Source: Ophiothrix spiculata
Lineage: Eukaryota > Echinodermata > Ophiuroidea > Amphilepidida > Ophiotrichidae
Assembly: GCA_000969725.1 (NCBI GenBank)
Contig: JXSR01S033525.1
DNA length: 26,473 bases
Reading direction: 5' to 3' (one strand)
The notes under the pieces are model-generated. The model was not told the origin of the DNA and ran no database searches. It worked only from the letters and a program-made list of their open reading frames with translations. Of the stretch, positions 1 through 9,951 are shown piece after piece. Positions within the stretch are counted from its first letter, which is position 1. Every line of letters starts with the position of its first letter. The position numbers and the translations under genes were made by a program.

Positions 1-496
1 AAAATGACCCAAGTTGAAGGTCTAGCTTTAACACTAAAGTGTTTGACCCTTACTTGGACAAAATTCACATGACGCCCAGATTTCACCTATAATAAGAATC
101 ACACCCGAAATACCCGATAACGGCCTGGGATACCTGACATCCCAGTTCTATTCAAACTCTATCAGGTGTAAAACAGCTTATGAAGTCAAGTCATTTATAA
201 GTATCTACCAAAAACTAATCCAGTCAGTCCAAAAATCAAAACTTATGGACGGTAGGGACACTGTTGGTAGGATCATAAATTATGTGTGACTCTATCACTA
301 CCTTTATATGATAGTATCCTACATCACTTCAATTCATTCTAAATTTTGCTTCACATGTTGCCTACTTTATCTTATAAAGCCCCCAACATAAAAAAAAAAC
401 CGCTGAGATATGCAATGAAAACATTCGTTAACATACCACAAGTTATTGTCAGCATCTTGATTCACTCTGCGACTTTGTCTTTTTAAAGACATTTCT
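1..496. other. Unannotated single-copy-looking DNA
   Basis: AT-rich sequence upstream of the first duplication unit. I see no open frame of useful length, no RNA gene and no paired termini. It has no counterpart elsewhere in the window; similarity to the second unit begins only near 497. Confidence 0.5.
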
Positions 497-1279
497 TGTT
501 TATGATTCATATCTTTTGTTTTCAACTTGACAGGTTAGATATTAGTGTTTAAAATATTCCTGATACGAAATTACAGTTCATTCTTCTCAAGTACTCTTTA
601 AGACAGGAAATGCTTTTCATGGATCATAACCGTTTTAATGTCAGTTTCCAAATCGAGTCTGGCAGCTATTAAGATATATTTAGAAAATGCCTCACAACAA
701 CATTTTTATTTACAAATTGAGTTGTTTTTCGCTTTCACGAGGACAAAGTTTACCGGGAAATGTTAACACTAAAGGCTAGAATCAGTCAGACATGTGGCGG
801 TAGACAGTTTTGTCTGGGAAGCACCTTGATCAAATCTGAAAGTCAAGACCATATAACAACGAACCGAATATGTATTTGCTATCTTTATAAAACTATAGAT
901 CAGAATCAGCTATCAATTAAACACGGTATAAGTTGAATAACAAGATGAAGTTAATGGTTAATGGATTATATTATTTTTAAATAAAATTGTATCTGTCAAA
1001 CAGTTCCATATATTTCTTTACAAATTACAGGGATTAAGCAATATCCCACAGATATCTACTATGTGAAGAACAATCTGAAAAGATGAATTGCCTTTGTCAA
1101 TAGAAGTAATCTCTTAACATTAAATCCTTCAACTTGAATATTTATGACATACATCTTTGTATTCAGCTTGACAGATAAGATATTAATGTTTAAAAAATTG
1201 CTGATAATAATTTACAAATTAGTTGATTATTTTTCTCAAGTTCTTTTAAGGGTTGAATGCAAATCCTTGCCCTTTGACT

Positions 1280-1385
1280 TTGACGGTGCATTATCTTCCC
1301 CTGAAGGTGTTATCTACGATTTTTCCGCTAAAATGACCGCAGAGAATGAACTAACCCGTAGGGCATCTTCTTTTGCGTATTTACA
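1280..1385 (-). pseudogene. Decayed fragment of the unknown minus-strand gene (unit 1)
   Basis: Orthologous within the duplication to 12062-12246, whose minus-strand translation still resembles the better-preserved exon at 2013-2696. The fragment is shorter than its unit-2 partner because of a deletion and has no intact frame. It shows that the unit already held two copies of the exon before the large duplication. Confidence 0.45.
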
Positions 1386-1509
1386 CGACAGGGTTGGTAA
1401 TCACCCCCACCCCCGTCCTTGAGTTGTTTTCCGCTTTCACGAGAACAAATGCCGAGTATAACCTTCAGTCAGATCCGTCAGGTAAACATCCTGAATTGAA
1501 GTGACATTT

Positions 1510-1759
1510 GTGATGGATCACCCCGAAAGGGGGGAATTTGCAGATGATATCAATTTTGATTTTATCATTTCATCTGTTGTAGCATTTTCTAAGCTTTAAA
1601 ATGACACTTTACTTGTTCAAATTGATTAAGGCAATCAAATTTTACAATAGAAAATCTGCTGGAAATTCTTATTATTTTCTCTATTTTTGCTGCCTATTTT
1701 CACCAGTTTCTCGAAAAGTGTTCTGTCGCAAAGTCCCCCTTTTCGGGGTGAGTCATCAC
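1510..1759 (+). mobile_element. MITE family A, copy A1 (250 bp)
   Basis: The ends are inverted: 5' GTGATGGATCACCCCGAAAG and, read from the other end, GTGATGACTCACCCCGAAAA, followed by a shared GCAAAGT-type subterminal stretch. ATTT flanks both sides (1506-1509 and 1760-1763). The paralogous position in unit 2 is an empty site with a single ATTT (12441-12444), which confirms insertion and a 4-bp TSD. If the terminal T is counted as part of the TIR, the same data read as a 2-bp TSD. The element is non-coding, so it must have been mobilised in trans. The superfamily is not assigned. Confidence 0.9.
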
Positions 1760-2012
1760 ATTTTAGTTTAAAAAGACTTCTAGTTGTTCACTACCTGCTA
1801 GTTTATACAATGAGCTTGTAATGCCCTTGAAGTTGCATATTATTTGAATGAGCGGTTAGTGTTCTCATACGAACATTTTCTAAGTGTTCTTAATATTAAG
1901 TATGGAAAAGGCAGTAAAGAAAACAAAGCAACGAAAGATATTGAAGCATCTATTGATATAATTTGTCATAGGCATTTGATACCATTTGCCATAATGTTCT
2001 TTAACCCTCGTC

Positions 2013-2696
2013 TTACTGAGCCTTCTTTGTAACACGTCTTCCTGGGGGTAGGTATCCTCTTTCCATTGATACCAAGATCATTTCAACAAAATCGGTTAAG
2101 GCATTAGGCAATTTTGACGTTACAAAGTACTTCCGCACCGAATTGGCCACTATTTTAAAATGTTGTTTTCCTAATAAATGAAGAAAACGACAATCTAACA
2201 TGTCCTGTTTCAGGTCCATACCGTGCAAATATTTTTCAAAATGGTGACTTAAAATATTGAGGTGGCAACCATACCATCCCTTACGCTCGACATTCGACGG
2301 CCTACCATACCCCACCTTAGGTAGTACCCCAATTACCTTTTCATCAAATTGACCGTAAAGGTTGTAAAAACAATTACTCAAATGCCCAGGGTCGCTTTGT
2401 TTTGCGTTTTTATGCTATTGGCAATCAACCGTTATAAGAGAGTGTAGAAGAACCTGCCGATTCTGATGTTTAGCTATCAAGTGGTAGCTATATGATTTGT
2501 CCTTTCCATATGATTTGCTTAGAAGAACGTCAAACACATAGCTAAGATGATATTGCCCCTCGTCCCTTTTCATGGTGTTTCATTGCTGACTGATACCGAT
2601 TGCTTCTTTGGTCCATCGTTTGCACTGGTCATTTGGCAACCTTATTACTAGGCAACTGTCAACAAGTGGTATCAACAGAAGATTGTCAGTTCTCTT
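2013..2696 (-). pseudogene. Broken terminal exon of an unrecognised protein (unit 1)
   Basis: Read on the minus strand, this is a protein-like frame of about 228 codons ending in TAA at 2013-2015. Two in-frame stops interrupt it: TGA at 2580-2582 and TAG at 2415-2417. The longest clean part starts at an internal Met at 2381 and gives 122 residues, including DEKVIGVLPKVGYGRP and a C-terminus of RGYLPPGRRVTKKAQ. I do not recognise the family. No signal peptide or membrane segment is visible. At the upstream edge the frame meets a stop next to an AG, so the exon may have begun at a splice acceptor near 2694. The unit-2 copy reads through the positions of both stops, with G at the first and W at the second, but has other lesions. 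Between the copies, amino-acid-changing differences outnumber silent ones by about 18 to 7, as expected for neutral decay. Confidence 0.7.
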
Positions 2697-2807
2697 TTAG
2701 TGTTGTGAAAGTCGGCTGCTAGTCAACGAAACGGTATTAACTTAATAGACATAAGAATCAGAATCACTTATGTCAACAATGTACTGCCCAGTACATGCTT
2801 TTAACTT

Positions 2808-2955
2808 TGTATGATGTTGTTTTACGTAGATCACGATTCGTCTATTTGAACATCCCACAAAGGGCAGAAAACACGATTGCTTCAGATATATTGCCATAGC
2901 AATTGTTATTTCATGAAATCAGATACTATATAAATGACAACATGTCCAATTTTGA
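2808..2955 (+). promoter_or_regulatory. Conserved promoter-like block with X-box-like site and TATA run (unit 1)
   Basis: This block is kept in unit 2 (14160-14310) and in the partial third copy (22190-22335), where the DNA upstream of it is no longer similar. It contains ATTGCCATAGCAAT (2890-2903), close to the RFX X-box palindrome, and TATATAAAT (2927-2935) some 25 bases further on. The next bases, ATGACAACATGTCC, are also kept, but no shared reading frame follows. The direction is unclear: a TATA-like run also reads on the minus strand towards the pseudogene at 2013-2696. Promoter function is inference. Confidence 0.35.
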
Positions 2956-3343
2956 TGAGGCAAAATAAAATTAATAGTTTGTCTCAAAGCTCTCCTACTC
3001 TTGAAAAACTAATGCGAAATGCGTTTTTTTTTTGTAAGGTTTTTTTTATTTAGATTTTTTTTTTCGTGTGTGACAGAAGTCCTGAGTGCTTTTCTACAAG
3101 ATTTCCATATGTACTGCCTCTGATATTTACATGATGGCCTTTTAAGAACTAAAAAACAGAATAAAGAATCAAATAAATTAAATCAACCATTATTGTCATT
3201 TGTTTTTTCACAATTTCGGTGAAAAAAAAAATAAAAAGAGGTTAAACAAAAATCATTTTTTCAGATTTTGAGGGAAACTAACGCGGACGATAAAACTGAT
3301 GCGCGCGGGAGCTTTGAGACAAAATATTTATTTTATTTAGTCT
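2956..3343. mobile_element. TIR element with TTTGTCTCAAAGCTC arms (about 388 bp), unit 1 only
   Basis: TTTGTCTCAAAGCTC at 2978-2992 is repeated inverted at 3309-3323. The similarity continues outwards through A/T-rich stretches containing AATAAAAT to about 2956 and 3343. Unit 2 lacks the whole segment and joins 'ttttgat' directly to 'tatgtcatg' near 14311. The interior is non-coding with long T and A runs. The insertion lies about 20 bases downstream of the TATA-like run. Exact ends and TSD are not resolved. Confidence 0.75.
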
Positions 3344-5255
3344 TATGTCATGTTCCCAAATTCCAATAACTTCTCATGATTTTGGTTTTGTTTCATACGT
3401 GGATGGTTTCGATTAAAAGTTTGATTATCTAAGATGGTTTCTGGAATTGTGGCTGCAATACAGATGCAGACTATAATCATTTTTTTCTGTGGAGTGTGCA
3501 GGATTATTTCTTCAATTCAGTTGATTTTCTATTGATTTTGCATTTCATGCTAATATATGTGTTCTGATCGTGACTTCTGATTAAGAAACAAAATTGCTTG
3601 AATATAAAGCAGGATCGTCTTTTTATATAGGACTAATTAGATTAAACTAGAGAGGAGGCTTTCTATTTTTTATAGTGGAAAGCACTGAACTAAAGAAAAT
3701 GTTGATGCAAATGGGTTTAAATGCATTTAAATGCAGAAATTGTATTGTAAGCAATGTGTATTGAAGTTAGGTTAGGGTAAATGTTCGTTTTATAATAATA
3801 ATTATTATCTAAATCCATGAAGCATGGAACATAACGTTTTAGTTATATATTGCTTTGTTTTGGAAAACAGAAGCTACTTTAAATGTGATGAACTTTGAAG
3901 GTGTGCATTATTTTGTATATTAACAAGAAAAATAGTAATATCAAATCCACAAAGCTTGTCAGAGAAACAATTCTTCTGGAGTTACAATACTTATCATTTA
4001 AGATGCGTTGCACCATTTGAGTCACTTTGTCTAATTTGACAACTGTCTAATTCAATGATATATATTGTGTGGAATGATTGAATTTTTTGAACAAATTGCC
4101 TTATGTTTTTCGCTATTTGTCATTGTGCTTCTTAACAAATGGGAAATTAGCAATGACTTTGAAGTTAGAACGAAACTGTTTTTGAGTTTTATGGTTTAAA
4201 AAGGCAATTACCATTATTGGATTTAGAAAATGGATTACTGCATTCTGATGTGTGAACGTGTGATGGCAAATATGTAAAATTTGATTATTTTTTGTTCTCA
4301 TACCCGGTAACGTTCATTTGTCAAATAATTACTTGACAGGTAATTTATGTTGAAATAATATCTGAAAAGAGTGATAATTTTGTCAATTGCATTTTTGAAA
4401 CAAATGTTTAGATTAAATTTTTTTGTGTTCTCGTTCTTCTTGATGAATGTACAAATTATGTATACTTTGGAATAAGTTTGGTAGTCAATAAGGATTAAAT
4501 GTGAATACAAATGCTGTAGTTTCATGTGTGTAACTTGCTTACAGGGAATCGTCGTTTTGTGTAAGTATCATAAATGACACGTTGTGTATGCAATCTTTTA
4601 CCTTCAATAAATATTCAAGTTAACTATAAAATAACTTCACGAAATTTCGAATTGGAATGTAGACCCGAAAATGTGATATTCTTTAATATAACCAGATATC
4701 TGTAAATGGTCCTAATCATGTAGTAATTGTCTAATGAAATGGGACGGAAACAATCAAAAGTAACAACAAATTGAATATTAATAACCATTATCATGTTTGT
4801 AAATATAATTGCATCTGTAAACATTTTCTTAGTAAGGAACGACATAAAAGAATGAATCGCCCCCTGACAAGAGACGTATGAATCCCCCGACATCGAATCG
4901 TTATTCAAATTTTCATGATACATATCTTCGTATTCAACTTGTCAGATTAAATATCAATATTTTAAAAACATTCCTCATGACATTTTATAAATTGGTTGAT
5001 TCTCCTAAGTTTTCTTAAACCGGAACTGCTTTTCATGGATAATAACAGGTTTAACATTTTTAACGTCAGTTTCTGAATTAAGTTTGACATATTATAGTGA
5101 TAATACAAATTGAGTTATCATTTCCTTTCACAAGGACACACGCTTCAGTCAGACCCGCGGAGGTAGACATTTTCTGTTTAAATCCTCTTTCCTCTTCTCT
5201 TTAAACTTTGAAGTACACACCAAACAACCGATTAACACACATTTCAGGGCACTGT
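3344..5255. repeat. Non-coding block shared by both units
   Basis: Collinear with 14311-15388, 15562-16265 and 16712-16818. Part of it (about 3760-4930) also matches the more diverged spacer copy at 10160-11320. Open frames here are short, not conserved between copies, and look like chance. A short sub-module around 4905-5100 is itself related to 497-900 and 1130-1260. Confidence 0.7.
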
Positions 5256-5364
5256 TAACCCCTCATTTTCAGAAATATACTAAGTATTATGCTTTGTAGC
5301 TCATCAACCGATACCATATAAAAGTATACATTTCTTGATGTGGATTTTCATGTAGAAGATGATG

Positions 5365-5455
5365 GTTAGGTTAGTTTTCGACCAAAATGTATGGTTTTGG
5401 ACCAAAGGTCCAAAAACCCTTGTTCTTGGACCACTATATTTGTAAACAACCTAAC
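5365..5455. repeat. Foldback sequence, about 91 bp
   Basis: GTTAGGTT at the left end is mirrored by AACCTAAC at the right. The centre is a tight palindrome, TTTTGGACC-AAA-GGTCCAAAA (about 5355-5415). Together they give an imperfect hairpin across the whole 91 bases. It lies in the part of unit 1 missing from unit 2. It could be a small foldback transposon or simply a hairpin. No flanking duplication is evident. Confidence 0.6.
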
Positions 5456-6389
5456 TAAATTTTGACAAAATAAAAGTTGGATCTCTTATGCTTTTTAGAA
5501 TCTAGAAACTTGCATGTCTAGGAATGCATTTCTCAAATTTTTGATTTTTGACTTACTTTTTGAAATATTGCCAAAAGAAGGTCAAAAATTGACCCAAAAC
5601 TATATTTTTTTGTCATTTTTGGCCTATTTTATTAATGTCTGCGCAGTATTTCTATATATCAATCCCTAAATATGAACCCTACAGCTTTTTTCATCTTTGA
5701 GCTACATAAAACATATAAATATTTTGAATTAGTGAAGATTGGTAACTGTTGAATATGATTTTTAATATACCTAAACCTATTGGTAACTGTTGAATATGGA
5801 TTTTAATATACCTAAACCTATTTTCTGTTATACGTCTAAGGTAATGATTATATGTTGTTAGCTCTTAGACACTATAGATTTGAGAATCCACAATAGTACC
5901 ATGATTAAGACACAAGTTGAGATTCCAAAAGTGCTGTTCGCTATATAGTTTCACTGTTAGCCATTTTATAGGAATGTGTCCATTTATAGGAGAAGAGTTT
6001 TTCTGACAATACGATGCATGACGAAAAGTGATAAAAAATATCCAATTTGTGATGATCTGGATATAACTTTTGCACTAATACTAAATACTGCGTTTTGAAT
6101 TATGAATTTGTAAAAGCTTATTCTCCGGTATGTTAAAGTAATGATGGCATGTAGTACATGTATTTTCATCATACATCTTATATTCGGTTGAAAGATAATT
6201 TCTCAACCTTATGTATATATATACTGTGACTGAAAATTCATAATCCATTTTGGCGCCCTTTCCAGAAGATAAAAGGCGTTACTGCATATCATTACACTAC
6301 TATTATGCCACCATCACAATCATTTTGTAACTTTGTATAAATAAAATATCCATTTAAAACTATACGCATCTTTTGTTAGTAAGCGTTGT
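5456..6389. other. Non-coding DNA of unit 1 with a small tandem repeat
   Basis: No gene is seen. The stretch is absent from unit 2. The only structure is the 41-bp tandem duplication at 5738-5820. The short minus-strand open frame near 6000-6170 has no protein-like features. Confidence 0.5.
5738..5820. repeat. Tandem duplication, period 41, two copies
   Basis: The unit beginning ATTGGTAACTGTTGAATATG and ending in TATACCTAAACCT occurs twice in succession, with one or two differences. Confidence 0.85.
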
Positions 6390-6665
6390 TTTTCCACGTG
6401 CACACAACTGAGTATCAGTTGACATCGCCAGTTATATGGTGTTCTTTAATTCCTACATCTCCTGTTGTGCCTCAATTTAATGATTTCCTAACATACAAGG
6501 AGGAATGGCGTACTTGCATAAGCCACGTTGTCATGGAAACCGTGTACTTAAGGCATCAAACAAACCCAATCTGTCGTCTGTTATCCTGAAGACACAGAGA
6601 AGTATCATTTGCAGATAGATTTCTTATCTTAACCCAGAGGTTAAAAATCACATTAGCTTTAAAGA
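6390..6665 (+). repeat. Conserved block shared with 21600-21885
   Basis: Similar over about 280 bases to the third partial copy and absent from unit 2. The best-kept part is 6490-6590, with GTTGTCATGGAAAC at 6527-6540. A plus-strand frame there (TYKEEWRT, SHVVMETVYLRHQ, stop after LLS) is kept in both copies with about six silent and four replacement differences. Most changes are C/T transitions, and similarity runs on past the stop. It could therefore be a terminal exon remnant or non-coding conserved DNA. I do not call a gene. Confidence 0.6.
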
Positions 6666-7286
6666 CTCTTAAATTTACAGTCCAAATAAAAATAAGTGCG
6701 ACTTTCCACTCATTTTGTCAGAGCACAGTGGTGTAGCCAGACTTTTCGGTCAAGACATTTCGTCCCGATTTTTTTCTCGATTTTCCTCCGGCGTTTGCAC
6801 ATTTCTTCCCAATTTTTCCCGCCAACAAATCAATTTTCTTACACCCAAAATATATTCAAATCGATTTTAAAAACTGACAAGTAAAAAAAAGGTTTTAAGC
6901 GTGTTCTACACATCTCTTGACACGATTTTTTGCTTTTCCCAATGTTTGCTGCTAGAAGCTATTCTCTCATTTCTCTAGTCCTTCCCGATTTTCCCGCTTA
7001 CTGTCCCGATTCCGCTCGATTTTTTGTCACTGTCAGAGCACCCCTCATATTGTAAATAATGATAACCGAGCCAAAATTGAATATCTGAGAGACGACAAGA
7101 TGCAATAAGCAACATAATATGAACTAACAAAATGGCTTCTAGAAAGAAACAATAGATGAATAGAGAATTCAAACAATCATGATACTTATAATTATTTACT
7201 TCATAGATTTTTTTATAATACTAGTATATAACCAAAAGAACTAAGTTGAAAATCTTTAGATAATTCATGCCTGTGTTATGATATTT
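6666..7286. other. Non-coding DNA of unit 1
   Basis: No gene or clear repeat. Around 6745-7030 the motif TTCCCGATTTT/TCCCGATT recurs several times, giving weak internal repetitiveness. The short frames here look like chance. Confidence 0.4.
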
Positions 7287-7290
7287 ATAT

Positions 7291-7522
7291 GTGATGGCTC
7301 ACCCCGAAAAGGGGAACTTTGCAGATGATATCAATTTTGATTTTATCATTTTATCTGTTGCAGCATTTTTTAAGCTTTACAATGACATCTTACTTATTGA
7401 AATTGATCAAGGTGATCAAAGTTTACAACAGAAAATGAGCTGGAAATTTTTATTATTTTCTTTATATTTTGCTGCCTATTTTCACCTGTTGCTTGAAAAG
7501 TGTTCTGTCGCAAAGTCATCAC
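7291..7522 (+). mobile_element. MITE family A, copy A2 (232 bp), right TIR internally deleted
   Basis: Same orientation as A1 and similar over the whole interior. The left end is GTGATGGCTCACCCCGAAAA. At the right end GCAAAGT runs straight into CATCAC, so about 18 bases of the TIR present in A1 are missing. ATAT flanks it at 7287-7290 and 7523-7526. The right ATAT is also the left flank of the family B element that follows. Confidence 0.88.
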
Positions 7523-7526
7523 ATAT

Positions 7527-7948
7527 GTGACCTTCCAGCCCGTATGAGCAGTAAATGCCAGAAACTTCATTTTGCGCTACAGGTGAAAATACATCTCAAG
7601 GTCATAATTTGCCGAAATCGATTTTATGACAGATTCACAATCCTAGTGATTACTACAAAATACCAGCAAAGTTTCATTTCAAGAAAATGATAGGAAATGT
7701 GAAATAAATTGGTATATTCTTAAGACAATCAACAGAAAATATAGGGCTTACTAAAATTGGAACGCGTTTATCTCAGTTATACGTTTTACTCCCTGACAAA
7801 CTTTGACGGACCATAACTTGACTTCTGGAAATCGTGTGAAGTTCATTAAGGTGTCATTTTAATCATTAAAGCATGGTCTTTGCAAATAATTAAAACAGTG
7901 AAAATGACAAAAGCTGGCATTTACTGCTGGTTTGGGCTGGACGGTCAC
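7527..7948 (+). mobile_element. MITE family B, copy B1 (422 bp)
   Basis: The left end GTGACCTTCCAGCCCGTATG and the inverted right end GTGACCGTCCAGCCCAAACC form a TIR of about 37 bp that continues through CAGTAAATGCCA. ATAT flanks both sides (7523-7526 and 7949-7952). It is similar along its length to the element at 16274-16698, which sits at a different place in unit 2, so the two are separate insertions. It is non-coding. Confidence 0.88.
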
Positions 7949-7974
7949 ATATATGTATTAAAATATAATTAAGG

Positions 7975-8160
7975 GTTCAACAAGGGACCATACATAATTG
8001 AATTTACTCGCATGTATACAATACCTAAATGTCATTTAGGTTAGTCATTTCGCATTCAAGCACATCTTTTCACACCTCTGCTCTGTCAACCATCTATCAA
8101 AACTTAGCGCTCTCGGAGCATCGGACATACTGTCTGCTCACACCAAATCATTTACCATAT
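7975..8160 (+). repeat. Local direct repeat, copy 1
   Basis: Matches 8658-8844 almost base for base (only a few differences across 187 bases). Its 3' part (from about 8050) also matches 22865-22960 upstream of the CUB exon. A family A element interrupts it at its right edge, at ATAT. Confidence 0.9.
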
Positions 8161-8398
8161 GTGATGACTCACCCTGAAAAGGGGGACTTTGCGACAAAAA
8201 TGGCGAAAATAGGCAGCAAAAGATAAAGAATATAATAAGAATTTCCAACAGATTTTCTGTTGTAAAATTTGATTGCCTTGATCAATTTCAACAAGTAAGG
8301 TGTCATTTTAATGCTTAGAAAATGCTATAACAGATGAAATGATAAAATCAAAATTCCACCTGCAAAGACCCCCCCCCCCTTTCGGGGTGAGCCATCAC
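8161..8398 (-). mobile_element. MITE family A, copy A3 (238 bp), inverted
   Basis: Reverse orientation relative to A1 and A2. It has GTGATGACTCACCCTGAAAA at one end and, at the other, a run of 12 or so C followed by TTTCGGGGTGAGCCATCAC. ATAT flanks it at 8157-8160 and 8399-8402. The duplicated block at 8658-8844 carries the matching uninserted left flank (TTTACCATAT at 8835-8844). Confidence 0.88.
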
Positions 8399-8657
8399 AT
8401 ATAGATAGATGTTGGTTTGACGAGAGTTCCATTGTTAAAAACATCAACAATTAAAAGACTCCTTTTAAAGAGGAAAGCGTGGTCTTGATATTTGAACAAT
8501 TTAGCTCAATTTTTAACACCTTTTTTTAGCATTTTTGCAAAAAAAAGTGGTGCGGTACCAAAAAGTGAGGAGGGAGGGGACGAAAAACAATTTTATTTTT
8601 TATGCGGCCTAATTCTTGCCTGTTTCATGATATTAATATATAATTTCCATTCAAAAG
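8399..8657. other. Non-coding spacer between local repeats
   Basis: About 260 bases with no counterpart elsewhere in the window and no convincing gene. A short plus-strand frame (8492-8728) runs into the second repeat copy and is not conserved in the first. Confidence 0.4.
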
Positions 8658-8844
8658 AGTTCAACCAGGGACCATACATAATTGAATTAACTCGCATGTA
8701 TACAATACCTAAATGTCATTTAGGTTAGTCATTTCGCATTCAAGCACACCTTTTCACACTTATGCTCTGTCAACCATCTATCAAAACCTAGCGATCTCGG
8801 AGCATCGGACATACTGTCAGCTCACACCAAATCATTTACCATAT
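8658..8844 (+). repeat. Local direct repeat, copy 2
   Basis: Second copy of 7975-8160. Similarity to the third partial copy (22865-23000) continues past the end of this repeat to about 8900, through ATTTTGGAT and the GAGTAAGAAGAGAATAATA region. It is therefore the more complete relative of the DNA just upstream of the CUB exon. Confidence 0.9.
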
Positions 8845-8945
8845 GACATTTTGGATAGGTTTCGCTCTTGGGATGCTTAAATGTATGAGTAAGAAGAGAA
8901 TAATAATACACATTTTAGAAAGAAGCTTCTTTGTATCTGCATATT

Positions 8946-9951
8946 GTCATGATTATGTATTTAATTTATCATTATAAGAATCAGGTTGATTCGTGAAACC
9001 GTCTTGTTATTTGTTGGTTTTTAGTCCGTTTGCAAATCGCATCCAAAATACCTTGATTGAATATTGTTAAACGAGTATGAGTTGATTTTTGATAAATATC
9101 TTGGGTGACCTTCACATTTTTACAAAACAGTTTGTTTGTTTGTTTATTTGCAATTAGATCCATGATAAACTCACGGTATCTTCAAAGCTCATACAAAATA
9201 CCAACCTGGATAGCCAGAAATGGCTAATGCATGCTGGCCAATGCATCTTTGAAATGATGCCGAAAATAGAAAAGATAGCAAGAAAAATAGAAAGAGAAAG
9301 ATGGTCACTCCCAACACAATTGTACAATTTACTCTTAGCCCTTACTTCATGAGAAAAGAAATCAGGAATTCTAATCTCATGCCCCGATGCAAATTAAGGC
9401 TCTTTGTTAAAGTGCTAAAATTGTGAGTATCGGAAAGCCATGAAGTCTTAAATTCAATTTGGTCAGTTTCACATGTACTGTACATATACATGTACTTAAA
9501 AAGCCGGGTTAAAAAGCTATTGACCTTTAAAATGACTTGTTACAAATCTTCTAAATTATTTCAAGATCAATAAAGTAACCATATATGGATCCTTTTTAGT
9601 TATTTCCTATCTATGTGAAACAAAATTTTCTTAAGCTACGGAATTTATTAATACTAGAGGATTTAGCAAGATATGTTTTATTAGATTTTATTAGATATAT
9701 TTATGAAGATATTTATAAAGCTACATTGTAAAACGTCCTCTTAATTTTTGATAAATACTAAACTGCACTTGTACCATACGTATGCCAAATGATTTGAATA
9801 CATGATTTGTATATATAAAATCTACTCTTTTCACTCTACTTTAGCGAATACTATAAAGCATATAAAGTGCATTCATTGTGAATTCAGCTCACTCTTACAA
9901 TACAAAGCATGCTGGATGTATATGGGCTAATATATTCGATCACATGAGGTT
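8946..9951. repeat. Non-coding block shared by both units (right end)
   Basis: Matches 17031-17286 and 18299-19036. A minus-strand frame at 8981-9163 looks protein-like. However, its unit-2 counterpart is frameshifted and most differences change amino acids, so I do not call a gene. A short inverted pair sits around 9215-9245 (GCCAGAAATGGC/GCATGCTGGC). Confidence 0.75.

Larger units (their letters stand above)
497..9951 (+). repeat. Large tandem segmental duplication, unit 1
   Basis: Direct duplicate of 11325-19036. Collinear blocks read by eye: 497-1509 with 11325-12440; 1764-1800 with 12445-12481; 1801-2163 with 13137-13470; 2360-2955 with 13726-14310; 3344-4480 with 14311-15388; 4481-5134 with 15562-16265; 5140-5255 with 16712-16818; 8946-9204 with 17031-17286; 9205-9951 with 18299-19036. 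The right boundary falls inside 'cgatcacatgagg'. Unit 1 alone carries the family A element at 1510, the element at 2956-3343 and all of about 5256-8945. The last block differs by about six substitutions in 190 bases and the first blocks by more, so divergence is uneven. Confidence 0.9.

Noticed and set aside
7291-7690. Open frames of 79 and 73 codons
   Set aside because: They lie within MITEs A2 and B1 and are interrupted in the other copies of those families.
8981-9163. Minus-strand 60-codon frame that looks protein-like
   Set aside because: The unit-2 counterpart (about 17050-17250) is frameshifted, and most differences between the copies change amino acids, so no constraint is seen.
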